DNA of 64,000 nt from Lolium rigidum (Eukaryota > Streptophyta > Magnoliopsida > Poales > Poaceae). The DNA is taken from contig NC_061508.1 of the NCBI RefSeq assembly GCF_022539505.1, positions 60,831,754 through 60,895,753 of the forward strand, written 5' to 3'. The number at the start of each line of letters is the position of its first letter. Positions within the stretch are counted from its first letter, which is position 1. Of this stretch, positions 36,341-47,943 are shown in pieces. The translations under genes and the position numbers were made by a program. The notes under the pieces are model-generated. The model had not been told where the DNA came from. It searched no databases and worked only from the letters and a program-made list of their open reading frames with translations.

Positions 36341-37285
36341 AAAGAGTTTATAATTTTTAGCGCGTGAAAAATAATACGAGAAAACCGCCCTTCAGAGATA
36401 CTTAGAGGGTGGAAGCTAATTAACCGCCAACAGAGAGAGAGAGGGGTTATCCTCGCCCGTTCCCTATATCATACGATCAACGGTCGGTGGGCACGATCCG
36501 CGTGACATGGGCTAGACCAATCGGAGCGATGATGCACGTCCGCGAGAATTTGTGAAGAGAGAGGGCAAAACTGAGTACTATCAAGAAACCAAGGGCACCC
36601 GAGTAGTAAATAGACTAAGGGATTCAAATATGAGATTTAAAAAATGGAAAATGCGTGTTTTGTACAATGAAACCCATCTTGGCCTACCTCAAACTATTTG
36701 CAATACCAATATACATCGGTGTGAGAATTGTGGCCTCATTTAGACAAAGTATGATTTGGGGGAAGCTGTTTTGGGAAGGGCTTATTGTGGAAAACCATGC
36801 ACCTTCATAGCTACTAGGTGATTTGAGAAGTGGCAATTTGTGGTAAAACTTGATTTATCTATGATTTATCTATGATTTGAGAAGTGGCAATTTGTGGTAA
36901 AGACTCCATGAGTAAGTGCCACTCTTTTTAGGATTTTTTTGCACATTAAATGACTCATTTAACTAGTTAATCCCATTTGTTGACTCTCTGTTGACCAGCC
37001 ACTTGAGGGTAAAACTGAGTATATTGCACTAGCCGGTATTAGCACTCGAGGGGAAAATTGAGCACACAAAAAATGCTAGTATAAGACTCGAGGGTATACC
37101 TGAGTATATCTAAATTTCCAGGGTTAGACTCGAGGACACGTGCAATTGTTGACGCGTAGACGCGGGTCGCGGTGGAGAAGTCGAGACGTGCAATCGTGGA
37201 CGCGTGTCGCGTTGCAGAAGTCCAAGACGTGCAGACATGCACATGTGCACGTGTAGGACGCGGGTCGCATTAACCACCCCTCGCC

Positions 37286-37293
37286 TTTATAGA
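37286..37293 (+). promoter_or_regulatory. TATA-like box of the gene carried by the Mutator-like element
   Basis: TTTATAGA lies about 126 bases upstream of the ATG at 37419, and a pyrimidine-rich leader (CTCTCTCGTCACTCTCACTC and later CCTCTCCCTCTCC) follows. This is a typical grass promoter and 5' untranslated layout. Confidence 0.5.
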
Positions 37294-37418
37294 CGCCTCC
37301 TCGCATCGTCTCTCGTCACTCTCACTCGCTCACGCATCGCCAACTCTCTCACGTCCCATCATCTTCTCCAAAGCAAAAACCCTCTCCCTCTCCCTCTTCC
37401 TCTTCCTCCGCCGGAGAG

Positions 37419-38600
37419 ATGGACAAGGAGAATGCCAATCCCATCGTCGAGGTTGGCTCGAAGCGCGACGCCTCCATCTTCGGCCCCGTCCCCTCGACGG
37501 ACGACGCCGCCGCCGCCGCCGCCGTCGCCGGTGCATCGGAGGCTGCCGCCGCCGGTGGCGGTCGGATCCGGGCGGGATGGGACCCCTACGACCCCGTGCC
37601 GTACGTCCCGCCCCCGAACCCCTACGACACCTCCCTGGAGGACCCATGGAACGAGGTAACTACGGTTTGCTTCCTTTTTTGTTCCCCATTCCTTTTTGAA
37701 CCCTATTTTTGCTGGTGTAGATGGATCTGTAGATGGATGAGTATTGGGCTAATATTTGCGCCGATTTTATTCCATTTTGTTTTGATCACTTCTTGATTTT
37801 GTTTAAGATTTGGGGTTCGGCTGTTCGGTTAATTTATGCAAGTAATATTGGATCTCAATCAGTTAATTTATGCAAGTAATCATGGGATCTCAATCAGTTA
37901 TTTTATGCACTAATCAAAAGATATCAACCGTTTAATTTTGCAAATAATCTCGAATGTGTTCAAGTTCAGATCTAGTTCAGATCTAGAATCTGTTTCTTTG
38001 CCTATGATGAATGGTTGGGCACAAATTTTACGAGGGAGGGTTCGACGAACCATTGCTCGTGTACAAATCTGTTGTGCATGAGCTTTAGTTCGCTTACACC
38101 TTCCCCGTAGATATATAAGCATGTCCACTCTAACCGAGGCTGACTCGTTTTTCTTAACTTCGTTATCATGTACGTTAGTCATCGTTGCAACTCATTCACT
38201 AGTTTCTATTTGATATGGATCAGATGTCTGGCAGCGACGTCGGCAGCGACGAAGAGGAGGAGGACGTCAAGACTCGCCGAGTGCTGCGGAGGCTGCAGGT
38301 CGGCCGATACATCTCCTACTTCGCCAAGGAGGTGTACAGGTGCCCCTTCGCACCGGGAGACTCGGCGCCACGGACTTCAACTGCCTCGTCACGCATGCCG
38401 AGAACATCAGCAACACCTTCCCCAAGGTCGGCACGACGGTGAACGTCCACTCCTTCCGCGCCAAGCACGGGCGCTCGGCATGCACCTCCGCAGCTTGCGG
38501 CGGGTGAGATCTCCGCCGGGCGCATGCCTCCGCTCAAGCCCAAGGCTCCCAAGGGGAGCAAGAGCAACAAGTGGAGGGAGAGCCGGATGGGGTAGGCGGA
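37419..38600 (+). pseudogene. Two-exon gene carried by the Mutator-like element, zinc-finger-like
   Basis: Exon 1 (37419-37655, 79 codons) starts MDKENANPIVEVGSKRDAS and ends PYVPPPNPYDTSLEDPWNE at a GTAACT donor. Exon 2 begins near 38224 (CAG acceptor; an upstream TAG acceptor is possible). It reads MSGSDVGSDEEEEDVKTRRV, then LRRLQVGRYISYFAKEVYRC and PF. The frame then shifts by one; in the next frame it continues RRLGATDFNCLVTHAENISN, TFPKVGTTVNVHSFRAKH, then shifts again. A CPFC followed by His residues suggests a C2H2-like or XS-type zinc finger, but I cannot name the family. Both breaks lie where CTG or CAG would be expected and CG is written, so they may be base-calling errors and the gene may be intact. 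Confidence 0.55.
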
Positions 38601-41600
38601 GTCCCGGACGTGTGCTGCTGCCGCCGCTGCCTCCTAGTTTGTTGTTGGGATCCCTTTGTTGTTAGCTAGGGATCCCTTGTTGTTATGTTAGTATGATGGT
38701 GCTCGTGAAGAACTCCGTTACTATGTTGGCTGCTGTGTATGCAGCCTATTATCTATCCATATTATCTATGGATTATCTATCCCTAGTCTACTATATTTTG
38801 TTGGCCGTACTTAGTTTTCTTGATTTACTATGACTGTGAATTTATCGTACATTATCCTGGAGATTTGCTTCTAGATTTAACTACATACATATGGACCGGT
38901 AGGGAGTACTAGATTTGCTGCCATATTGGGCAAACAACGAGGGCCAAAAGGCACAAATAATTGAAGAAAGTCAGAAATGCAAGCTTCTCTAGATTTTATA
39001 CTAATTTGGTGAAAAGGACAGAGAGAAAGAGGGGAAAAAGGTGCACTTAATAATGCCAATTTGGGGCCGAGAGAGACAGAACCCAGCCTCCCGCTCACGT
39101 GCAACCAAACGCTTCTCGTCTCCGTCCCACGCGGTCCCTTTCTACCGGACCCACGCGACGCGGGCCCACACGACTCGGTCCCACAAGACGCGGCCCCACA
39201 CGTGACGAACGTCAACTAAACGGGAATCCTGCCGTCTGAGCTGCTTCTGCGGGTTTCAAACAAGGGCTTGGGGAAAACTGAGGAAAAACTAAGGAGCTGG
39301 GGAAAACTGAGTACAACTAAGGACCTGAGGGCACGAAAATAGAAATCCCTAAATTCTAATATTAAGGATTAAATAAGTTATAATTAAAGAAAATTAGTGT
39401 TAATGTTTTCTTTATTTACCTTACTGGTTTTTATTTATTTTAGATAGTTTTCCTAATTATTGAAGTTTAATTGAATTTAGAATTAATATAAAAGGCTTAA
39501 ATAACAAGGATTAAATAGTTGAATTTTTATTAAAAATAAAAATTCATTTTATATTTTTATTGCATAGGGTTTTCTTTTCTAAGAATTTTAATATCTCATT
39601 TACATTTTTTCTGACTTAAATTGGATTTTCTAAATTTATTTGAAGTTGCAGGTGTTATTGTATTTTGAAATAAATGAAAAGAAGTGCTAAATACACACTG
39701 CTGTTTCTACCCGTGGTCACTGACCAGTGGGCCTATGTCCACGTCAGCCGCCACGGTGTCATTGACCAATGTCAAAATTGAAACTCTGGCAGGTGAGTTC
39801 ACTGCCGGCGAGGATTGACGACGGCGTTGAGGCTACGGGCGATTTACGGGCGCGCGGTGATGCTCTAGCTGTTCTACGCGTCACGGGAAGTCTAACGGTG
39901 GTAGCGCCGCCTGATTTTGGTCGCCGACGCTTGCCCGACGGCAAGTCCGAGCGGCGGAGCGCGCAGGTCTACGGCGACGACATGATCCAGAGAGCTAGGG
40001 AGAGAATGGAGTGGGCCACGAGATGCAGGAGCTCACCGGGAACTTGTAGGAGTGCTCAGGCGAGGCAGAGGTGGCCGGACGGCGACGATTTCGTCCATGG
40101 CCGCGGCGGCGGTGGTCGGAAGAAATGGCTAAATTCGTCATATCCGGGGCTTCCTAGCTTGCACGCGTCGATGAGGTGAACGAGGAGAAGATGGCGGTGA
40201 CGGGAGCATCCACGGCGAGGCTTGGGACTCGCCTCGGCCGCCGGCGAGGATGAACGGCCGGGCGAGCTAGGGTTTCGAAATTGGGGAGGAATGGGCAGAG
40301 AAGAGGAAAATGGAGGGCTCCCGCGCGCTTTATAGCTTCTAGGCCGTGCGCTGGCGGTCAATATCGTCGGCGACGACCACGGGACGTGGCCTTCACAGCG
40401 CCGTGGCGCTCTCCTGGACATCGACGGTGGCGAAGACGAAGGTGGCGACCTCGTCTTCGGTCTTATCCAACGAAGGGGTATTTGGGCTGGGTCTGTGATG
40501 GTCTGGGCCGAGTGTTGGGCTGCTGCTGGACTCTTGTGTTGGGCTCGGCAGCTGGGCTGCTGCGGCCAGGTAAGCTCTTTTCCCTCTCTTTCTTTTATCT
40601 ATTTCCTTTTTCTGTTTTATAATTCTGTTTAGAATTCAAATTTGAATTCTTTTCTATTTTGCAGGTCTTACTTATTTGAAACATATAAGGATTAGTTCAA
40701 GATACTGCAAGGTCTTGAGTGGTGTATTTGCAAATTTAATGTGGCACCATAACATTGGTTTACTTATTATTATTGGTATTTGAATTTCAATACCCCTATG
40801 TACATGAATTTGAATATTATCTTTGGGAATATTCAAATTGTTTTCCAATTGGTAGTTTTCTTACTTAGTAATATTTCTTGTTTTATTTGGTATTGCTTTG
40901 CAAGAAATAAGTTGCCAAGTAAGGTTTGTTTATGGAATTCTATTAAGTAAGTGACTAAATGGCATGATTTCATGTGCTAAAATATCTCTAAGGATTTGAT
41001 CTCTCATTTGAGATTGTTGGTCACTTACACATGAATTTATGTGAGCTCTTGCTTGTTAAGGTCTTGTGAGGTTTATCTTAATTTCTATTTCAAGTTTAAT
41101 ACTTGTACTATTATTTTAATAACACCTTGAAATACTTAGAGTAGGTATTACTCTCATCGTGGTTTGGTTTTGATTCTAATGATAAGTGGTTGATTACCAC
41201 TTATGGGTTTGAATTATTAAATATAGCACAAGGTTAATCTTTGGTTCATAATTGAAACCAAAGATATAGTTTGTGAGCAATTTCTAAGGTTCTAATGAGA
41301 TTCACCTAATGGCAATTGGTTTGAATCTCATCTATGGCCTGGTTTGTTTTATGATCACCATAGTGATACATAAACTAAGGTTGAGATTTAATTATAGGTT
41401 GTAGAGATGAGGTGACACCATATTGTATCTGCTAGGGTTCAATCTTCCCTAACCATGGCAATATGGTTACTTGCTTCATATTTTATGTGCTTCCCTAATT
41501 ACTAAGGATTTGAGAATTGGTTTTTATCTTCTACCAATTAGCTTCTCTTAGTATCCTTAATTAATCATTAAAGTAACTATAATAGTTATAGTTTTTTTAT

Positions 41601-44600
41601 AGTTAACTTTGGTCATATGGATATATGGTTTCTCACCAAATGAAGTATAGTGTTTAACTCTAAGGTTTCCTTAGGTTCATTAATTGATGAATGAATGAGA
41701 AAATAGATGTGGTAAGATTCTACTTATTATCACCAATTGATTTACAATTATAGGTTGGGATATAAGCCTAGGGTTGCTTATTAGTTACCTCCCTATAATT
41801 TCATGTGGTGAATGATATCTACTTATCTTATTAGGTTTTAACTTATCCTCACATACCTCAAGAGCATGATTATTGATTAGGCATGATCAACTTGTTCTTA
41901 ATATCTCTACCTCAAGTTCTTAGGGTTTATGATCATCACTCAATTTATAATGATCAAGGTTTGGCTTCCTAAGGTATTTCTCATTAACTAGGTTTCTCAC
42001 TTCCATGATCAAGCATTAATTGTCTTGTTCAACTAGGGTATAGTACTTCTAATATTTGTTTAAGTAGCTAAGCTAAAGATTCAATTGTCTAACTTAATTG
42101 AATTAGTTTCCTCCTTACTTTATCAATTCATGGATATCATCTTATTCCATGTGATATTAGGTTATCTCACCACTCCAAGGGAAATGGTTTACAACCTAAT
42201 ACTTAAGTTCATTGGTTGTCCTTTATTCTTAAATAGGTAATTCTAAGATTGGTATGAATGGTCTCACTCATTTGGGAAGGGCTTTAATTCTAACCTCGAG
42301 GTTAGGCTTTATAGAGATTGATGTGATCATCAATGTCTTTGTTAAATATAAATGGTTTATCTCTCTAGGAATTGTCTTGGATAATATCCTAGGGTTTCTC
42401 TTGAAGATAATGTTTTGAATACTTGGATGCATATCCAAGGTTTAGCTTAAGGTTTGTTATTGCTTCTCTAATAATTATAGTACATCTCTCACCTCTCTAG
42501 GTTTGATGTATAACTATTTGGAATAGAGAAGAATGTGTATTTCTAGAGTTGATCTCCTTGTCATGTTTCCTAGAATGAAGTAAAAGAAATACCATGAGGT
42601 TCATGGTAGGATCATGGATTAGTTTAAAACATGGAGAAGATAAGGGAAGAATGGTTTCTCCATTTTATTCTTACTTGGTTTGTAATTGAACAGATGTTCA
42701 TATGTTATGACAAGGATTACCATCTTATAATCTTTTATAAGATCAAGCAATTGATCATTGAGTAAAGTGTTGTTGTGTTAATTATTAGTTCCATTTGATC
42801 TAACCCCTTAGATCAAATTCATCTCTACCCAAAACAAGGTTTCAGCAAGGTCACATTGAGGTTTATAACGCTTGACTTGATGAGCTACTTCAATTCCACC
42901 AAGGTCAAGTGAAACTTCAGTTACTGTGACTGTTTTACTTTAAAGCGCGAAAATTCCCCGGATTTTCTATGCATGAATGCAATGCACACATCTGTTTCCT
43001 CTATTTTTGTAACCCCATTACCTGGGATATTACACTATCTTTTACCTTTTTACTATCAAGTAGTGTTATATCATGAGTAGGGAAGTTATCATATAAGATG
43101 TGTTGCAGTATGGAAGTATCTCTCTTTAGTTGGTTATGTATGTATCCCTTGGTGTGAGTTATCGTTATGGAATATTAATGAGAAGTTTTATCATCTACAT
43201 ATTGCACATCTTATTTTAGTTTGCAATCTTTATTATATGATTGATCTTGTTGATAGTATTGGTATCACTTTGGGAGCATTGAGTAAATCTATTTGGTTTT
43301 GGCAAACTTAGCATTGGTCAATAGCAACAACACTTTAAGTTTAAGTAGAAAAGAGGAAATACATGTAGATATGTTATTATCTTTCTTGTTCCTAGCTTTG
43401 TATTCTGAAGTTAAAATTGTTTGTGCTTACAAGGAAGATGCATGATTATTTCTATCACATGTATATTTGTTTGTTTCCCTCAACTCTTATGCTTGCTAAT
43501 TAACCTTGCTAGCCAAAGACCTGTACCGAGAGGGAATACTTCTCGTGCATCCAAACCCTTAAACCAAACCAATGCCATCAGTTGTCCACCATAACTACCC
43601 ATTATGTGGTATTTCCCTGCCATTCCAAGTAAATACTTCATGTGCTACCTTTAAACAATTCAAAAATTATTACCTCTTATTTGTGTCAATGTTCTATAGC
43701 TCATGAGGAAGTATGTGGTGTTTTATCTTTCAATCTTGTTGGGCATTTTCCACTAATGGACTAGTGGCTTCATCCACTTATCCTATAATTTTGCAAAAAG
43801 AGCTGGCAACGGGGTTCCCAGCCCAATTAATTAACTTCCATTAATAACTCTCTTCACATGTTTTGCCCTGATTCATCAGTAAGCAACTTAATTTTGCAAT
43901 AGACACTCCTCCATAGTATGTGAAATGTTGGAAGTCACCCGAGGATTCGGTTAGCCATGGCTTGAGAAAGCAAAGGTTGGGAGGAGTGTCATCCTTAAGT
44001 AAACTAAAGTACATTTGTAAACAAAAGAGAAGGGGGATGATCTACCTTGCTGGTAGAGATAACGTCCTTCATGGGAGCCGCTCTTTGGGAGTCTGTTTGG
44101 CAAGGGGGTTAGAGTACCCATTACCATTCGTTGACAACAACAAACACCTCTCAAAACTTTACTTTTATGCTCTCTATATGATTTCAAAACTTAAAAAGCT
44201 CTAGCACATGATTTAATCCCTACTTCCCTCTGCGAAGGGCCTATCTTTTACTTTATGTTGAGTCAGTAAACCTATTTCCCTCCATCTTAAGCAAGCAATT
44301 GAGTTGTTGTGATCCAACCATCTATATTGTGATTTACTTAATCATGCCTTTTTATTCTCCCTTGTTTAGTACAAGTTTTATCTGAATGAATATAGATTTG
44401 AAGATTATCAATGACTATGAGGAAATTATTATGATTGAGTATGCAAGTTTTGTTATAAGCTTTAATGTAAGAGCGCTGCTCAAAAGATAAGTACAATTTG
44501 TTAACTGTTCTCTGACCAAGAACAAAGTTTGCCATCACCAATTATGATTTCCTATGCACCTTTATTTGTGATTTCCTTTTGCTTGTTTCAAGTTGAATTA

Positions 44601-44755
44601 TATGAGGAAGTTGTTCACTAGAATGTCTTGTGTGAATTAATATGATGCTTCTTGTCCGTATTTTATTTACCGACTCTTCACTCCATAAACATGTGGTCTT
44701 GTTTTCCGAGTTCAGTTTCGCTTGGGGACAAGCGAAGTCTAAGCTTGGGGGGTTT

Positions 44756-46267
44756 TGATACGTCCATTTTGCATCACTATTTTATATCATAATTTACCGT
44801 TATTCATTGATATCTTTTCATATTTAGAGATGATACTTATGTTATTTCATCTATTTTGCATGTTTCATGATTATTGGAGAATCGCGCACCGGAGTCAGGA
44901 TTCTGCTGGAAAAAGCACCGTCAGAATGCAATATTTCGGAAGATCAGCAATTGACGGGAATTATACTGAAAATCCTATTTTTCCAGAAGACGGAGGTAGC
45001 CAAAAGGAGGAGCCGAGGAGGGCCGCCATGGGCCCCCATAGGCCGGCGCGGGCCCTGCCCTGGCCGCGCCGCCTTGTGGGGAGGGGGCCCACAGCCCCCT
45101 CTGGCCTCCTCTCCTTCGCGTACTTCTTCGTCCCGAAAACCTAAGCTCCAGAGGATAGTCGCGAAGAGTCACAGCCGCCTCTGCGGGGCGGAAAACACCA
45201 GAGAGAAAAGAGCTCTCCGGCAGGCTGAAATCCGCCGGGGAAATTCCCTCCCGGAGGGGGAAATCGACGCCATCGTCATCATCATCGAGCTGGACATCAC
45301 TGGGATCATCATCACCATCATCTCCATCATCATCACCGCCATCTCCACCGCTGCACCTCGTCACCGCTGTAACAATTAGGGTTGGATCTTGATTGTTTGA
45401 TAGGGGAAACTCTCCCGGTATTGATTTCTACTTGTTATTGATGCTATTGAGTGAAACCATTGAACCAAGGTTTATGTTCAGATTGTTATTCATCATCATA
45501 TCACCTCTGATCATGGTCCATATGATGTCTCGTGAGTAGTTCGTTTAGTTCTTGAGGACATGGGTGAAGTCTAAATGTTAGTAGTGAATTATGTTGGTTA
45601 GTATTCAATGTTATGATATTTAAGTTGTGGTGTTATTCTTCTAGTGGTGTCATGTGAATGTCGACTACATGATACTTCACCATTTATGGGCCTAGGGGAA
45701 TACATCTTGTATTCGTTTGCTAATTGCGGGGTTGCCGGAGTGACATAAACCTAAACCCCCGTTGGTATATCGATGCGGGAGGGATAGCGAGGATCTCGCA
45801 GTTTAAGGCTGTAGTTAGATTTATCTTAATTACTTTCTTGTATTTGCGGATGCTTGCAAGGGGTATAATCACAAGTATGTATTAGTCCTAGGAAGGGCGG
45901 TGCATTAGCATAGGTTCACCCACACAACACTTATCAAAACAATGAAGATTAATCAGCTATATGAAGTGAAAGCACTAGACTAAATTCCCGTGTGTCCTCA
46001 AGAACGTTTGGTCATTATAAGTAAACAAACCGGCTTGTCCTTTGTGCTAAAAAGGATTGGGCCACTCGCTGCAATTATTACTCTCGCATTTTACTTACTT
46101 GTACTTTATTCATCTGCTATATCAAAACCCACTAAATACTTGTCTGTGAGCATTTACAGTGAATCCTTCATCGAAACTGCTTGTCAACACCTTCTGCTCC
46201 TCGTTGGGTTTGACACTCTTATTTATCGAAAGTACTACGATACACCCCCTATACTTGTGGGTCATCA
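44756..46267 (+). repeat. Right LTR (1512 bp) of the gapped gypsy-like element
   Basis: It starts TGATACGTCCATTTTGCATC after the purine tract and ends GTGGGTCATCA. It holds a GC-rich block (44990-45250) and an ATC-rich microsatellite. No partner LTR is visible because of the gap at 21716-21815. Confidence 0.85.
45265..45365. repeat. ATC/ATCACC-type microsatellite in an LTR
   Basis: Irregular runs of ATCATC, ATCACC and ATCTCC alternate over about 100 bp. The minus strand therefore reads as an Asp-rich frame, which I do not take as a gene. Confidence 0.75.
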
Positions 46268-46819
46268 AGCCCAATCATGAATGTAATAACCTTGTTTTCG
46301 CACAAATTTACTGCGTACGTTGCACACTATGTTAGTTTGATTGGTGTTTTATTGTCGAGGGCAGCTGAGTGATCAGTTCAACCTGCTCTCTCGACGACTT
46401 CGTTGAATTATGCAATGTTATTGCGAAGCCGATATGTAAGTTTTGTAAGAGCGAGACCCATCGACGTAGTCGAGGGAATTAGACGTTTAGCTTCGTCACG
46501 CGGTGCACCGGTTTGAGCTTCATTTTGCGATAATGTAACCATCGACTGCAGCACTCGTGTATTTTTTCGAGGCTTGGATTGGTTGTTTTTGTGTGTCATT
46601 AATCTTAGCTCCCGTTGAGAGTATTTAATTAATGACATTGTGTAAGCGCATTTTTTAGGCCAGCGCTCCTGATGGGAGTAAGAGCCAATGGTAGGGGCCC
46701 CAAACGTTATGTTCGGGTGATAAAGCCTGAAGCAAGGAAAAAGGTAGAAAACCTGATTAGAACTTTATTCATAGTGCAAAAGTAATCTTAAGGGCTGTTG
46801 AGTAAAAAACAATCGTATC

Positions 46820-47943
46820 CTAAGTATAAAATCGCCGCAACTGCGCGATGTTCCATGGATTCTCAACGTCTTTTCCCGAAGTTGGGTTTTTGAGTCGATA
46901 TGCTCCTCCTGGTATCACTTCGGTGACGATGTACGGTCCTTCCCATGGGGATTCAAGTTTCAAGGGTCTTTCTTGCTTCATCCGAAGTACCATATCCCCG
47001 ACGTTAAAGCTTCGACTGCGTATTCGTCAGCTGTGATAATTTTTCAACGCCTGTTGGTATACCGTCGTTCTTGCCAAGGCGATGTCTCGTGCCTCGTCGA
47101 GGAGGTCCACAGCGTCTTGCAGCGCGATATTGGAAGAGGATTCCGTGTATGCTATCACCCGAGGTGCTTCAAACCAAACGTCGGCTGGTAGAACTGCCTC
47201 GGCTCCATGCACCAAGAAGAATGGGGTGTACTGAGTCGACCTGTTAGGTGTAGTACGCAAACTCCAGAGTACGGATGGTAACTCTTCGACCCAGGCTCCA
47301 GCCGCACCTGTAAGGCGTTTCTTGAGGCCATCTCCTATGAGACCGTTGATCCTTTCCACCTGGCCATTGGTCTGTGGGTGGGCCACTGATGCAAACTTTA
47401 GTTTGATTCCTCCGTCATCGCAGAATTTTCGAAACTCTTTTGAGTCGAAGTTGGTTCCGTTGTCTGTGACGATACTGTGAGGCATACCAAATCGACAGGT
47501 TATTCCCTTGAAGAATTGAACTGCAGTTTTAGCTTTTTGATTTCGTACAGGTACTGCCTCGACCCACTTGGTGAATTTGTCGACTGCGACCAGTAGGTAC
47601 GTATGTCCTCCAGGTGACGACCTTGGCAACGGTCCAACTTGGTCGAGTCCCCATTGAGCAAAGGGCCATGCCAGCGGTATTGTCATCAGATCTGTCGCAG
47701 GGGCGTGCAGCTTTGGTGAAAAACGCTGGCAGGGGTCGCACTTCATGACCAGATCTCGAGCATCCGAAGCTGCCGTTGGCCAATAAAACCCCGCCCTGAA
47801 GGCTTTCGCCACAAGGGCCCTGCTTCCTACATGATGTACACAGGTTCCTTCGTGTATCTCGCGCAACAGTGCTCTTCCATCATCAATAGCAATGCATCTT
47901 TGGAAAATGCCAGAAATGCTGCGTTTGTAAAGTTCACCGTTTA
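46820..47943 (-). pseudogene. Integrase of the Tat-lineage element (frameshifted and interrupted)
   Basis: The frame follows RNase H after a one-base shift at about 47944. It holds the zinc-binding region (EIHEGTCVHHVGSRALVAKA then CDPCQRF). The catalytic core comes next: GLDQVGPLP for the first Asp, IVTDNGTNF for the second, and the Glu in NGQVERINGLIG. A TGA interrupts at 47027 right after NYHS. The same frame then continues with SFNVGDMVLRMK and a GPY-type end (WEGPYIVTEVI), closing at 46820. Integrase inserts retroelement cDNA into the genome; this copy cannot be made as written. Confidence 0.85.

Larger units (their letters stand above)
34264..39349. mobile_element. Mutator-like element (Pack-MULE-like) with about 100-bp TIRs
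   Basis: The termini are inverted repeats of about 100 bp beginning GGGATTTCTATTTTCGTGCC on both strands and differing at only a few bases. The element is flanked by a perfect 9-bp duplication TAAATTCTA (34255-34263 and 39350-39358), diagnostic for Mutator-superfamily insertion. No MURA-type transposase is seen. The 5.1-kb interior instead holds a GC-rich block (about 34560-35060), a 13-unit tandem repeat (35676-36340) and a two-exon host-like gene (37419-38600). It is the youngest layer of the nest. Gene cargo in a non-autonomous MULE fits the Pack-MULE class. Confidence 0.9.
21893..43033 (-). mobile_element. LARD-like non-autonomous gypsy element with 6.57-kb LTRs
   Basis: The left LTR is 21893-28460 and the right LTR is 31372-43033. 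The right one is 6567 bp once the Mutator insertion and its duplicated target are removed. The ends in plus orientation are TGTGGTGACCCGG and GGGATATTACA, and the target duplication CTATC lies at 21888-21892 and 43034-43038. A minus-strand initiator-tRNA-Met primer site (TGGTATCAGAGC) sits 3 bases inside the right LTR, which sets the orientation. The 2.9-kb interior (28461-31371) has no coding capacity. Very long LTRs with a non-coding interior match the LARD (large retrotransposon derivative) pattern. The two LTRs are nearly identical, so the insertion is recent. Confidence 0.9.
31372..43033 (-). repeat. 5' LTR of the LARD-like element, split by a Mutator-like insertion
   Basis: The LTR sequence runs 31372-34263 and 39350-43033. 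The insertion at 34264-39349 is flanked by TAAATTCTA on both sides, and the left LTR has one uninterrupted copy of that target. Confidence 0.93.
21716..46267 (+). mobile_element. Gypsy-like LTR element with TGATACGTCC-type LTR, left part lost in the gap
   Basis: The visible parts are 21816-21892 and 43034-46267; the rest is a later insertion. The right LTR is 44756-46267, preceded by the purine tract AAGCTTGGGGGG. The flank after the LTR is AGCCC and the last bases before the gap are GGCCC, a possible 5-bp target duplication with one mismatch. The interior before the right LTR has no pol domains. It shares a non-coding block with both non-autonomous elements (43490-43700 versus 17137-17340, and 44200-44310 versus 17920-18043), although the LTRs differ. 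Confidence 0.75.

Noticed and set aside
44975..45364. Asp/Gly-rich minus-strand frame of 129 codons
   Set aside because: Produced by the ATC-type microsatellite and GC-rich block of an LTR.
46268..46820. Separate gene downstream of integrase
   Set aside because: Only frames below 80 codons. The region is the Tat element's own non-coding sequence and the resumed end of the antisense block.
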